Source: an uncultured Clostridiaceae bacterium | GTDB taxonomy: Bacteria > Bacillota > Clostridia > TANB77 > CAG-508 | Assembly (NCBI GenBank): GCA_948469815.1 | Contig: CAOKMR010000009.1 | Location: 1-49,222 of the forward strand | Direction: 5' to 3' | DNA length: 49,222 bases | Shown here: piece after piece, positions 33,574-42,018 of the stretch | Numbering within the stretch: position 1 is the stretch's first letter | How the letters are laid out: the number at the start of each line of letters is the position of its first letter | Notes under the pieces: generated by a model | Seen by the model: only the letters and a program-made list of their open reading frames with translations | Database searches by the model: none | What the model was told of the DNA's origin: nothing | Position numbers and translations under genes: made by a program

Positions 33574-34710
33574 ATGAATAGAATATATTATTTTGATCAT
33601 GCAGCCACAACAGCTGTTGATGAAGAAGTTTTAAGAGAAATGATACCATACTTTTCATATAGCTATGGAAATCCATCATCTGCATATACAATAGGTAGAC
33701 AAAATAAGATGGCAATACATATAGCAAGGCAAAAGGTAGCCAAAGCGATAAATGCAAAACCAAAGGAAATATATTTTACAGGATGTGGGAGTGAAAGTGA
33801 TAACCTAGCATTAAAAGGAATAGCATATGCAAATAGTAAAAACAAAAAGCATATAATTACAACTAAAATAGAACATCATGCAATATTAAATACTTGTAAA
33901 ACATTAGAACAAGAAGGAGTAGAAGTAACATACTTAAATGTAGATAAAGAAGGAAAAATAAATTTACAAGAACTAGAAAATTCAATAAAAGAAAGTACAA
34001 TTTTAATATCAATAATGACAGCAAACAATGAAATAGGAACAATCCAGCCAATAAAAGAAATAGGAAAAATAGCTAGAAAACATAAAATACTATTTCATAC
34101 AGATGCAGTTCAAGCAATAGGAAACATAAGAATGGATGTAGAAGAAATGAATATAGATTTATTATCAATGTCAGCACATAAATTCTATGGACCAAAAGGA
34201 GTAGGAGCATTATATGTAAGAGAGGGAATAGACTTTAAAGAAATACAAGATGGAGGACATCAAGAAAATGGAAAAAGAGCAGGAACAGAAAATGTAGCAG
34301 GAATAGTAGGAATGGGAAAAGCAATAGAACTGGCATATGAAAATATAGAAAAGTACAATAAAAAATTAATAGAACTAAGAGAATACTGTATAGAAGAACT
34401 GCAAAGAAAAATAGGCAAAATAAGAATAAATGGAGCAAGAAAAGATAGACTACCAGGGAATATAAATATTTCATTTTTAGGAGAAGACAGTTCAGACTTA
34501 CTATTAAAGTTAGACGAAAAAGGAATTTGTACATCAGCAGGATCTGCGTGTAGCACAGGAGATACAAGCCCATCACACGTACTAATGGCAATAGGGTTAA
34601 ATAATGAGGAAGCAGAAGGAGCACTAAGAATAACACTAGGAAAAGAAAATACAAAACAAGACATAGATTATTTAGTGAATAGTATTGTAAATATTACAAC
34701 ATATAGGTAA
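33574..34710 (+). CDS. Cysteine desulfurase (NifS/IscS family)
   Basis: This PLP enzyme takes sulfur from cysteine for Fe-S clusters and tRNA thiolation. The 378-residue product has YFDHAATTAVDEEVL, GCGSESDNLALKG, HHAILNTCKTLE, FHTDAVQAIGN, the PLP Lys in SAHKFYGPKGVGALYVR and the active Cys in TSAGSACSTGDTSPSHVL. The Cys loop is the class I NifS/IscS type. ATAAGGAGAAT precedes ATG 33574. No iscU, iscR or mnmA gene is adjacent, so its specific partner cannot be assigned. Confidence 0.94.
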   Translation: MNRIYYFDHAATTAVDEEVLREMIPYFSYSYGNPSSAYTIGRQNKMAIHIARQKVAKAINAKPKEIYFTGCGSESDNLALKGIAYANSKNKKHIITTKIEHHAILNTCKTLEQEGVEVTYLNVDKEGKINLQELENSIKESTILISIMTANNEIGTIQPIKEIGKIARKHKILFHTDAVQAIGNIRMDVEEMNIDLLSMSAHKFYGPKGVGALYVREGIDFKEIQDGGHQENGKRAGTENVAGIVGMGKAIELAYENIEKYNKKLIELREYCIEELQRKIGKIRINGARKDRLPGNINISFLGEDSSDLLLKLDEKGICTSAGSACSTGDTSPSHVLMAIGLNNEEAEGALRITLGKENTKQDIDYLVNSIVNITTYR

Positions 34711-34730
34711 TAAATATTAAGTATTTTTAT

Positions 34731-34781
34731 TGGATAATTAATAATGAATAGTTAATGGTGAAGGGCGACCATTGGTCGTCC
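34731..34781. repeat. Degenerate REP-like element
   Basis: GGATAATTAATAATGAATAG resembles the segment that precedes GTAG at 3290 and 15456. It leads to GGGCGACC-ATT-GGTCGTCC, but the GTAG head is lost (GTGA). Confidence 0.6.
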
Positions 34782-34829
34782 GTCATTTAAGGTTAGCATT
34801 AACAATATATATAAAAAATATCAAATGTA

Positions 34830-34858
34830 TTGAAAAAAATTTTCTTTTATGGTATAAC
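34830..34858 (+). promoter_or_regulatory. SigA-type promoter for rlmN-prpC-prkC
   Basis: TTGAAA, 17 bases, TATAAC; 32 bases before the rlmN start. Confidence 0.7.
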
Positions 34859-34889
34859 GTTGTTATAAAAATAAGAAATGAAGGAATAT

Positions 34890-35918
34890 ATGAAAAATAT
34901 AAAAGATTACAATTTAGATGAATTAAAAGAAGAAATGATTTCAATAGGAGAAAAAGGCTATAGAGCAGAGCAAATCTTTAAGTGGATATATGTAGAAAAT
35001 GTAACAGACTTTAATGAAATGACAAACCTTTCACTAGAACTAAGAGAAAAATTAAAAGAGAATTATACATTAGACATATATAAAATTATAAAAAAGCAAG
35101 AATCCTCAGATGGAACAAAAAAATACTTATTTGATGTACTAGACGGAAATGCAATTGAAACAGTACTTATGCAATATAAACATGGATATAGTATATGTGT
35201 ATCATCACAAGTAGGATGCAAAATGGGATGTAAATTTTGTGCATCAACAGGAATAGCATTTATAAGAAGCCTTACATCAGGAGAAATTGCAGAACAGATA
35301 TTAGCAGTCCAAAGAGATACAGGAATAAAAATATCCAATGTGGTATTTATGGGAATAGGGGAACCTCTTGACAATTTTGAAAATGTCATAAAAGCAATAA
35401 AAACAATAAATAATCCAAAAGGACTAAATATAGGAGCAAGACACATAAGTATATCTACATGTGGAATAGTTCCAAAAATCTATGAAATTGCAGATATGGA
35501 CTTACAATGTACATTATCAATATCTTTACATGCAACCACAAATGAAAAAAGAAGCAAAATGATGCCAATAAATAATAAATATAATATAGAAGAATTAATA
35601 AAAGCATGTAAATATTATATAGAAAAAACAAACAAAAGAATATCATTTGAATATGCATTAGCAAAAGACAATAATGACAATTTAGATGATGCAAAAGCTT
35701 TAGTAAAGCTCTTAAAAGGAATGTTATGTCATGTTAACTTAATTCCAATAAATAAAATAGAAAACGGCAAATTTGATACAAGTACAAACGAAAATGTTAT
35801 AAAATTTAGAGATTACTTAAATGAATGTGGAATAGTAGCCACAATAAGAAGAGAACTAGGAGACGATATAGAAGCTGCTTGTGGGCAGTTAAGAAGGAAA
35901 GAAGGAGGCAACATATGA
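34890..35918 (+). CDS. rlmN: Dual-specificity rRNA/tRNA methyltransferase RlmN
   Basis: RlmN methylates A2503 of 23S rRNA and A37 of some tRNAs at C2 by radical SAM chemistry. The 342-residue product has the cluster motif CKMGCKFCASTG (about residue 111), VVFMGIGEPLDN, ISISTCGIVP, LSISLHATTNEKRSKMMPINN and the C-terminal substrate Cys in EAACGQLRR. ATG 34890 is chosen because AAGGA overlaps the alternative ATG 34878. It overlaps the prpC start as ATGA. The rlmN-prpC-prkC-rsgA-rpe order is classical in Firmicutes. Confidence 0.96.
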   Translation: MKNIKDYNLDELKEEMISIGEKGYRAEQIFKWIYVENVTDFNEMTNLSLELREKLKENYTLDIYKIIKKQESSDGTKKYLFDVLDGNAIETVLMQYKHGYSICVSSQVGCKMGCKFCASTGIAFIRSLTSGEIAEQILAVQRDTGIKISNVVFMGIGEPLDNFENVIKAIKTINNPKGLNIGARHISISTCGIVPKIYEIADMDLQCTLSISLHATTNEKRSKMMPINNKYNIEELIKACKYYIEKTNKRISFEYALAKDNNDNLDDAKALVKLLKGMLCHVNLIPINKIENGKFDTSTNENVIKFRDYLNECGIVATIRRELGDDIEAACGQLRRKEGGNI

Positions 35919-36638
35919 GGATTTATGCAGGGACAAGCGTAGGAAGAATTAGAGAAAAAAATGAAGACTATTATTATGCAAGCCAAAACGATTTAAAACT
36001 ATTCATAGTTGCAGATGGAATGGGACGGATATAATGGTGGAGAAATTGCAAGCAAAACCGCAACAGAAACTGTAAAAGAATACATAGAAAAAAACATAGA
36101 ACAAACTAATGAAGAAAAAGAAAAAATTTTTAACATGATATCTAAAGCAATGGAATATGCTAATAATGTAGTCTATGAAAAATCACAGGAAGATGAAGAA
36201 CTATTAGGAATGGGAACAACAATGGAAATCTGTTTAATAATAAAAGATAAATTATACATAGGGCATATTGGAGATAGCAGAATATATAGAATTAGGCGAG
36301 GAGTAATGCAAAAATTAACAGAAGACCATAGCTATGTACAAGAACTGGTAAATGAAGGAACAATAACACCAAAAGAAGCAGAACATCATCCTAAAAAAAA
36401 TATGTTAATGAAAGCATTAGGATGTGCACCATATGTAGAACCAGATATTATAGAAAGAAGTATACAAGCTGGAGACATTATTGAAATGAATACAGATGGT
36501 TTAACAAACATGGTATCAGTAAAGGAAATTGAAAAAATAATAACACAGGAATCTGATAATATAGTTAAGGACTTGATAGAAAAAGCAAATAATGCTGGGG
36601 GACTAGACAATATAACAACAGTTATAGTAAAAATGTAA
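35915..36638 (+). CDS. prpC: PP2C-type protein phosphatase PrpC, split by a +1 frameshift at a CGG codon
   Basis: PrpC dephosphorylates PrkC targets. From ATG 35915 (AAGGAGG upstream, ATGA overlap with rlmN) the frame reads MRIYAGTSVGRIREKNED and continues to VADGMG, then CGG at 36026-36028 and a stop two codons later. Skipping the C at 36026 gives GYNGGEIASKTATETVKEYI and continues to 36638: a 240-residue PP2C with DGMGG, GMGTTMEICL, IGHIGDSRIYR, LTEDHSYVQELV, MNTDGLTNMV and GGLDNITTVIV, that is, all metal-binding Asp residues. Neither part alone is functional, and both are under clear conservation. It is the same lesion as in rpmB and spoIIIAB. Confidence 0.92.
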
Positions 36639-36674
36639 ATATATTATAGATAAAAAAATCTTAGGAGGTTTAAG

Positions 36675-38660
36675 ATGGGGCTAGAAGGTAGATTATTAGG
36701 GAATAGATATGAAATAATAGAACAGATAGGAAATGGAGGAATGGCTACAGTATATAAAGCAAAATGCCATGTATTAAATAGATATGTTGCAGTAAAGGTA
36801 TTAAGAGATGAATTTACCACAGATGAAGAATTTATAAAAAGATTTAATACAGAAGCACAAGCAGTAGCAAGTTTAACACATCCCAATATAGTATCTGTAT
36901 ATGATGTTGGACATGAAGGAAACTTATATTATATAGTGATGGAATTAATAAAGGGAAGAACATTAAAAGAAATTATAGTTTCAGAAGGAGCACTTGCATG
37001 GAAATGGTGTGTAAATGTTGCAATACAAATTGCATCAGCCTTAGAAACAGCACATAAAAATAATATAATACATAGAGACATTAAGCCACATAACATAATA
37101 ATAACAGAAGATGGAATGGCAAAAGTCACAGACTTTGGAATAGCAAAAGCAGTTTCAAACTCTACAATTACAGCCTTTGGAACAACAATGGGTTCTGTGC
37201 ATTATTTTTCACCAGAGCACGCAAAAGGAGGAATAACAGATGCAAAATCTGATTTATACTCTTTAGGTGTAGTAATGTATGAAATGCTAACAGGAAGATT
37301 ACCATTTGATGCAGACACACCAGTATCAGTTGCACTAAAACATCTTCAGGAACAACCAATAGAGCCAGTAATAATAAATCCAACAATTCCACAAGCTGTA
37401 AATAAAATAATAATGAAATCTATGCAAAAAGATTCGAGCCTAAGATATCAAAACGCTGGGGAAATGTTAAAAGACCTAAGTATAGCACTAAAAAATCCAG
37501 ATGCAGATTTTGTAAATATAGAAAACACAATAAGAGACTATCCTACACAAACCATATCAACTATTTATTCAAAACCAATAGAAGATAAAGTAAAAGAGAA
37601 GGAAAAAGATATGGAAAAAGAGAAAAAGAATAAATTTAGTGAATTTATAGGAAAACATAAAATAATTTCTACAATAGTAGGTCTTATAATATTATTTGCT
37701 TTAACTATAGCCATAACAAGCTTTGCATTTGACATTACAACACCAAAAGATGTATTAATACCAGACTTAGTAGGTTTAACTTTAGAAGATGCTAAAACAA
37801 AAATAGAAGAATCTAAGCTCGAAATAGAAGTTAAAGAAGAAAGATATGATGCAGTAATAGAAGCGGGAAAAATAATTTCACAAGATCCAATATATAAAGA
37901 AAACTACAAGATAAAAGAAAAATCAAAAATTAATGTAATAGTAAGTCTTGGACTAAAAATAGTAAAAGTTCCTAAAGTTACAGGAAAAACACTAGAAGAA
38001 GCAAAAGAATTACTTGAAAAAGAAGACTTAGTAGTTGTTGTAGAAGAAGAACCAAGTAAGAAAATAGAAGCAGGATATGTAATTAGTCAAGATGTACCAG
38101 AAAATGCAGAAATTGGAGCAGGTTCAACAGTAACAATAAAAGTAAGTACAGGAGTAGAAAAGAGTTTAGTACCAAATGTACTTGGAAAAACAGAAGCAGA
38201 TGCAAGAAAATTAATAACAGATGCAGGGCTAACCTTAGCAACAACACTAAATGCAGAAGATACAACAAAAGACAATGGAGTAGTATTAAAACAAAGTCTT
38301 AATGCAGGTGATACAGTAGAAAAAGGTTCAAACATAACAATTACAATAAATAAAATAGAAGAATTCATTACAGGAACAATTAATTTAAACTTAAAATCAC
38401 TATTAGGAACAAGTATAGAATATGTAGAAACTGAAGAAGAAGACACAGGAGAAACAATAAAGACAGCAAAAGTATCAGAAGTAAAGATTGTAGCAGGAAC
38501 AGATACTATTTATTCAAAAAAAGTAGCACAAGACAAAACAGATATAACAGCAACAGTCACAGGAAAAGGAACAGTAACAGTAAAAGTATATGTTGATGAT
38601 GTTATAAAGAAAACCACAACAATTAATTTAAACCAAACCACAACATTAACAATAGAATAA
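36675..38660 (+). CDS. prkC: PASTA-domain Ser/Thr protein kinase PrkC
   Basis: PrkC is a membrane kinase that senses muropeptides and regulates wall growth and spore germination. The 661-residue product has a kinase domain (IGNGGMATVYKAK, VAVKVL, HRDIKPHNII, TDFGIAKAV, SPEHAKGG). A charged juxtamembrane segment, one membrane helix (near residue 335-357) and three PASTA repeats (IPDLVGLTLEDAKTKI, VPKVTGKTLEEAKELL, VPNVLGKTEADARKLI) follow. An extra C-terminal beta-rich domain of about 90 residues ends it. GGAGGTT precedes ATG 36675, 36 bases after prpC. Length is near that of B. subtilis PrkC. Confidence 0.95.
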   Translation: MGLEGRLLGNRYEIIEQIGNGGMATVYKAKCHVLNRYVAVKVLRDEFTTDEEFIKRFNTEAQAVASLTHPNIVSVYDVGHEGNLYYIVMELIKGRTLKEIIVSEGALAWKWCVNVAIQIASALETAHKNNIIHRDIKPHNIIITEDGMAKVTDFGIAKAVSNSTITAFGTTMGSVHYFSPEHAKGGITDAKSDLYSLGVVMYEMLTGRLPFDADTPVSVALKHLQEQPIEPVIINPTIPQAVNKIIMKSMQKDSSLRYQNAGEMLKDLSIALKNPDADFVNIENTIRDYPTQTISTIYSKPIEDKVKEKEKDMEKEKKNKFSEFIGKHKIISTIVGLIILFALTIAITSFAFDITTPKDVLIPDLVGLTLEDAKTKIEESKLEIEVKEERYDAVIEAGKIISQDPIYKENYKIKEKSKINVIVSLGLKIVKVPKVTGKTLEEAKELLEKEDLVVVVEEEPSKKIEAGYVISQDVPENAEIGAGSTVTIKVSTGVEKSLVPNVLGKTEADARKLITDAGLTLATTLNAEDTTKDNGVVLKQSLNAGDTVEKGSNITITINKIEEFITGTINLNLKSLLGTSIEYVETEEEDTGETIKTAKVSEVKIVAGTDTIYSKKVAQDKTDITATVTGKGTVTVKVYVDDVIKKTTTINLNQTTTLTIE

Positions 38661-38668
38661 ATTTAGCA

Positions 38669-38742
38669 GTAGGGGCACAGCTAAAGCATAAGTCATTTGT
38701 AGCTCACATTGTTTCGCACAACTGACTTAATTGCATGTGCCC
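38669..38742. repeat. REP-like unit with a 60-base insert in its loop
   Basis: GTAG heads GGGCACA, whose partner TGTGCCC comes 60 bases later. The enclosed sequence has its own hairpin, AAGTCATTTG with CAACTGACTT, around GTAGCTCACATTGTTTCGCA. TTTT follows, so it may end prkC transcription. Confidence 0.7.
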
Positions 38743-38776
38743 TTTTATAAAGAATAGATTTAAGTTAGGAGAATAA

Positions 38777-39667
38777 ATGCAAAAGGGATTAATAATAAAA
38801 AATATAACAAATACATATTATATAAAATCAGGTAAAACTATTTATGAAGCAGTAGCGAGGGGAAAATTCAAACAAGAAGAAATAGCACCGACAGTTGGAG
38901 ACAATGTAGAAATAGAAATTACAGATGAACAAAATAAAAAAGCCATAATTGAAAAAATAATAGAAAGAAAAAACTTTTCAAGAAGACCCAAAGTGGCAAA
39001 CCTAACAGGATTAATATGTGTTATTGCAACAAAATTACCAAAGCCTGATTTATTAATGTTAGACAAGCAACTAGCATTTGCCGAATATTTTAATATAAAA
39101 CCCACAATCATAGTAAATAAAATGGACTTAGATGAAAACACAGCACTAGAAATAAAAAATGAATATTCGAATATAGGCTATAATGTGATAATCACAAATG
39201 CAATAACAGGAGAAGGTATAAAAGAAATAGTAAATAGAACCGAGAACAACATACAAATACTAGCACTTTCAGGAAATTCAGGGGTTGGAAAATCATCAAT
39301 AATAAATAAGATTTTAAACAAAAATGAAGCAATTGAAGGACAAGTTAGTATAAAAAATAAAAGAGGGAAAAACACTACAACAATTACAAGCTTATATGAA
39401 TTAGAAGAAAATATTTACATTGTAGATACACCAGGATTTTCAACTTTCGATATTACTGAAATAGAATCAAAAGACTTAGATAAATATTTTATAGAATTTA
39501 GAAATTATTTAACACAATGTGAATATCAAGGATGTTCACATATAAAAGAACAAAATTGTGGAATAAAAACAGCAGTAGAGAATGGTAAAATTTCAAAAAA
39601 TAGATATGATAGATATTTAAAAATATATGAAGATTTAAAATACAAGGAGGAACATAAAAAATGGTAG
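38777..39667 (+). CDS. rsgA: Ribosome small subunit-dependent GTPase RsgA
   Basis: RsgA is a late 30S assembly GTPase. The 296-residue product has an N-terminal OB fold (IAPTVGDNVEIEI), a circularly permuted GTPase with NKMD (about residue 115), LSGNSGVGKSSIINKIL and DTPGFSTFDI, then a zinc module with CEYQGCSHIKEQNCGIK. TTAGGAGAA precedes ATG 38777. Its end overlaps the rpe start by 7 bases, which implies coupled translation. Confidence 0.96.
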   Translation: MQKGLIIKNITNTYYIKSGKTIYEAVARGKFKQEEIAPTVGDNVEIEITDEQNKKAIIEKIIERKNFSRRPKVANLTGLICVIATKLPKPDLLMLDKQLAFAEYFNIKPTIIVNKMDLDENTALEIKNEYSNIGYNVIITNAITGEGIKEIVNRTENNIQILALSGNSGVGKSSIINKILNKNEAIEGQVSIKNKRGKNTTTITSLYELEENIYIVDTPGFSTFDITEIESKDLDKYFIEFRNYLTQCEYQGCSHIKEQNCGIKTAVENGKISKNRYDRYLKIYEDLKYKEEHKKW

Positions 39668-40320
39668 AAATATCAACATCAATATTAAGTGTAGAAAAGG
39701 AAAAAGCCACAAGGACGTTTTATAACTTAGAAACAGCACATACAGATTACATTCATATAGACGTAATGGATGGAAAATTTGTACCAAATAATACTCATAA
39801 CATAATGAAAGAATATGCAACAACAATAAGGCAAATCTCAAATATTCCATTAGATATACACCTAATGACATATAATGTAAAAGACTATATAGAACAATAT
39901 ATAGACTTAGAACCTAATATAATAACATTCCATATAGAAGCAGTAGAATCCAAAGAAGAAGTATATGAAATTATAAAATTTATAAAGGATAACAATACAA
40001 AAGTAGGTATTTCTGTAAAGCCAAATACAAAGATAGAAGATATATATGAATTTATACCATATATACATATGATATTAGTTATGACAGTTGAACCAGGATT
40101 CGGTGGACAAAAACTTATACCAGAAACTTTAGAAAAAGTTAAAAAATTAAAAGAATACGTAGAAGAAAATAATATAGAAATAGACATAGAAGTAGATGGA
40201 GGAATAAATTTAGAAACAGTGGAAATGGCAAAGAAATCAGGAGCAAACATTCTTGTTTCTGGAAGTTATATAATAAAATCAGAAGACTATAAAAAAACAA
40301 TATCAAATTTGAAAGTGTAA
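39661..40320 (+). CDS. rpe: Ribulose-phosphate 3-epimerase
   Basis: Rpe interconverts ribulose-5-phosphate and xylulose-5-phosphate in the pentose phosphate pathway. The 219-residue TIM barrel starts EISTSILSVEKEKATRTFYN and has HIDVMDGKFVPN (metal His and catalytic Asp), DIHLMTYNVKDYI, TFHIEAVES, MTVEPGFGGQK and EVDGGINLETV. The usual AxSxL start is replaced by STSIL, a small divergence. CAAGGAGG lies inside rsgA. Confidence 0.93.
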   Translation: MVEISTSILSVEKEKATRTFYNLETAHTDYIHIDVMDGKFVPNNTHNIMKEYATTIRQISNIPLDIHLMTYNVKDYIEQYIDLEPNIITFHIEAVESKEEVYEIIKFIKDNNTKVGISVKPNTKIEDIYEFIPYIHMILVMTVEPGFGGQKLIPETLEKVKKLKEYVEENNIEIDIEVDGGINLETVEMAKKSGANILVSGSYIIKSEDYKKTISNLKV

Positions 40321-40360
40321 AAAGTCATATAGACAAAGAAAAAATATTTTCTAAAACCCC

Positions 40361-40389
40361 TTGAAAATATATGTAAAATATGGTAGAAT
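40361..40389 (+). promoter_or_regulatory. SigA-type promoter for rpsF-ssb-rpsR
   Basis: TTGAAA, 17 bases, TAGAAT; about 87 bases before rpsF. Confidence 0.75.
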
Positions 40390-40395
40390 AAGCAT

Positions 40396-40470
40396 GTATG
40401 AAAAGAGAAAAAACTTTTTTCATCCTTTCTCGTAACTAGATTACGGGATATATATCCAAAAGGAGGTGAA
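40396..40470 (+). promoter_or_regulatory. Possible structured leader of rpsF
   Basis: Three small stems occur in a row: GAGAAA with TTTCTC, CGTAA-CTAGA-TTACG, and the palindrome GGATATATATCC just before AAAAGGAGG. Ribosomal S6 operons are often autoregulated through a leader RNA; I could not confirm the known S6:S18 motif, so this is only a candidate. Confidence 0.35.
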
Positions 40471-40475
40471 AAATA

Positions 40476-40760
40476 ATGAATAAATACGAAAGTGTTGTCA
40501 TTATTGGTCAAGATGTTACAGAAGAAGGAATCAAAGCTCTTATAGCTAGATTTACAGACTTGATTAATACTGATGGAAAAGTTGAAAATGTTCAAGAAGT
40601 AGGAAGAAAAAAATTAGCCTATGAAGTAAAAAAGAACACAGAAGGTTACTATGTAGTATTTAATTTCGAAGCAAAACCAGAACTAATAGCAGAACTAGAA
40701 AGAAACTACAGAATAACAGACGAAGTCATAAAATTTATAACTGTAAGATTAGAAGATTAA
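40476..40760 (+). CDS. rpsF: Ribosomal protein S6
   Basis: S6 pairs with S18 on the 30S platform. The 94-residue product starts MNKYESVVIIGQDVTEEGIKALIARFTDLI and has VGRKKLAYEVKKNTEGYYVVFNFEA, then ELERNYRITDEVIKFITVRLED. AAAAGGAGGTG precedes the start. It heads the standard rpsF-ssb-rpsR operon. Confidence 0.97.
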   Translation: MNKYESVVIIGQDVTEEGIKALIARFTDLINTDGKVENVQEVGRKKLAYEVKKNTEGYYVVFNFEAKPELIAELERNYRITDEVIKFITVRLED

Positions 40761-40808
40761 AAATAAAAACTAGGGAGCCAAAACTGAGAAAGAAAGAAGG
40801 AATTAAAT

Positions 40809-41240
40809 ATGAACAAAGTAATTTTAATGGGAAGATTAACAAGAGATCCAGAAGTTAGATACACACAAACAAACAATACAATGGTAGCAAGCTTTAGTTT
40901 AGCAGTAAATAGAAGATTTGTAAGGCAAGGAGAAGAAAGACAAGCAGATTTTATAAATATTGTAGTATGGAGTAAACTTGCAGAATTTTGTAGTAAATAT
41001 TTCAAAAAAGGTCAACAAGTAGGTATTATAGGAAGAATACAAACAAGAACATGGGATGATGAACAAGGACAAAAACACTATGTTACTGAAGTCGTTGCAG
41101 AAGAAGCATACTTTGCAGATGGAAAAAGAGATTCAGAAGGAACTTCTTCAAACTTTGAAGACACATTTGGAAACACTGCTACAAACCCAAATCCAAATCC
41201 TGATTTTGAGGTTACACCTAGTGATGATTTACCATTTTAA
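40809..41240 (+). CDS. ssb: Single-stranded DNA-binding protein
   Basis: SSB coats single-stranded DNA and recruits repair and replication partners. The 143-residue product has the OB-fold signature MNKVILMGRLTRDPEVRYTQ, VASFSLAVNRRF, FINIVVWSKLAEFCSKYFKKGQQVGIIGRIQTRTWDD, a short low-complexity linker and the acidic partner-binding tip DDLPF. AGAAAGAAGGAAT precedes ATG 40809. The linker is shorter than that of Bacillus SsbA. Confidence 0.97.
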   Translation: MNKVILMGRLTRDPEVRYTQTNNTMVASFSLAVNRRFVRQGEERQADFINIVVWSKLAEFCSKYFKKGQQVGIIGRIQTRTWDDEQGQKHYVTEVVAEEAYFADGKRDSEGTSSNFEDTFGNTATNPNPNPDFEVTPSDDLPF

Positions 41241-41263
41241 AAATTAGATAGGGGGAAAGAAGA

Positions 41264-41542
41264 ATGGCAGACAAAAAAAATAATAGAAGAAACAATAACA
41301 ATAATGATGAAGATTTCAATCCGAAATTCAAAAGAATGAGAAAAAAAGTATGCATACTTTGTAGTGATAAAAACTTAGTATTAGATTATAAAAATCCAGA
41401 ACAATTAAAAAAATTCATAAATGAAAAAGGGAAAATACTACCAAGAAGAGCTACAGGTGCTTGTGCAAAACATCAAAGAGATATAACATTAGCAGTAAAA
41501 AGATGCAGACAAATAGCTTTATTACCTTATTCACAGAATTAA
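41264..41542 (+). CDS. rpsR: Ribosomal protein S18
   Basis: The 92-residue product has an Asn/Lys-rich head of about 25 residues and then the S18 core: [63 protein letters not shown]. The three Cys suggest a zinc-type S18 form. The polar head makes it longer than most S18 proteins. AGATAGGGGGAAAG precedes the start, and a strong terminator follows. Confidence 0.97.
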   Translation: MADKKNNRRNNNNNDEDFNPKFKRMRKKVCILCSDKNLVLDYKNPEQLKKFINEKGKILPRRATGACAKHQRDITLAVKRCRQIALLPYSQN

Positions 41543-41555
41543 TAAATAGATTATT

Positions 41556-41598
41556 AGCAGTTAAAACTATTGAAATATATTAGTTTTAACTGCTTTTA
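41556..41598 (+). terminator. Terminator of rpsF-ssb-rpsR
   Basis: AGCAGTTAAAACTA pairs perfectly with TAGTTTTAACTGCT, followed by TTTAT. Confidence 0.9.
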
Positions 41599-41606
41599 TA
41601 GTATTC

Positions 41607-41710
41607 ATATATAAAAGGCTGTAATCGCTATTGCTTTTAAATTTCCTCATTTACTTTCGTATAAACTTAAATCGGCAAAAGAAAAGGTAAAGCCACTTTT
41701 CTTGTATTAA
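41607..41710 (+). repeat. 100-bp hairpin repeat, family B copy 2
   Basis: It matches copy 1 (9869-9979) through GTAATCGCTATTGC, TTTCCTCATTTAC, AAACTTAAATCGGCAAAAG and the terminal GAAAAGGT/ACTTTTC hairpin. It lies between the S18 terminator and the toxin-antitoxin promoter. Confidence 0.8.
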
Positions 41711-41750
41711 GAATAAAACACAAAATTATGCTAAGGATAATATAATAATA

Positions 41751-41779
41751 TTGACATGTGTACTACAGTGTAGTACAAT
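41751..41779 (+). promoter_or_regulatory. Toxin-antitoxin promoter with a palindromic operator
   Basis: Consensus TTGACA, 17 bases and TACAAT. The spacer is almost entirely the perfect palindrome GTACTACAGTGTAGTAC (41760-41776), 8-bp arms around a central G. This is the expected position and shape for autorepression by a ribbon-helix-helix antitoxin. Confidence 0.85.
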
Positions 41780-41799
41780 AATAAAAGGAGTTGATAACT

Positions 41800-42018
41800 A
41801 TGAATATTTCAGTAAGATTAAATGAAGAAGATACAAAGTTAATAAAAACATATGCGCAAATAAACAACATCTCTTTATCAGATTTAATTAGAAAGGCTGT
41901 ACTAGAAAAAATTGAAGATGAATATGACTTAGAATGCTATAAAAAAGCAGTTGAAGAATATGAAAAAAATCCCAAAACATATACAATGCAGGAAATAAAA
42001 GAGGAGTTGGGATTATAA
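41800..42018 (+). CDS. RelB/DUF6290-like ribbon-helix-helix antitoxin
   Basis: The 72-residue protein begins with a ribbon-helix-helix DNA-binding motif (MNISVRLNEEDTKLIKTYAQ, NISLSDLIRKAVLEKIED). It ends with a toxin-binding helix region (YKKAVEEYEKNPKTYTMQEIKEELGL). ATG 41800 is chosen because AAAAGGAG is 8 bases before it; a TTG at 41791 is in frame but closer. Its stop overlaps the toxin start (TAATG), the typical arrangement. The palindrome in the promoter is its likely operator. Confidence 0.9.
   Translation: MNISVRLNEEDTKLIKTYAQINNISLSDLIRKAVLEKIEDEYDLECYKKAVEEYEKNPKTYTMQEIKEELGL

Noticed and set aside
35915-36638. Reading prpC, rpmB and spoIIIAB simply as pseudogenes
   Set aside because: Each has a single lesion of identical type and otherwise full conservation on both sides; decayed genes would show varied changes. 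I kept them as genes, with assembly error as the main alternative.
40396-40470. Canonical S6:S18 leader motif
   Set aside because: Small stems are present but I could not place the conserved bases of that motif.
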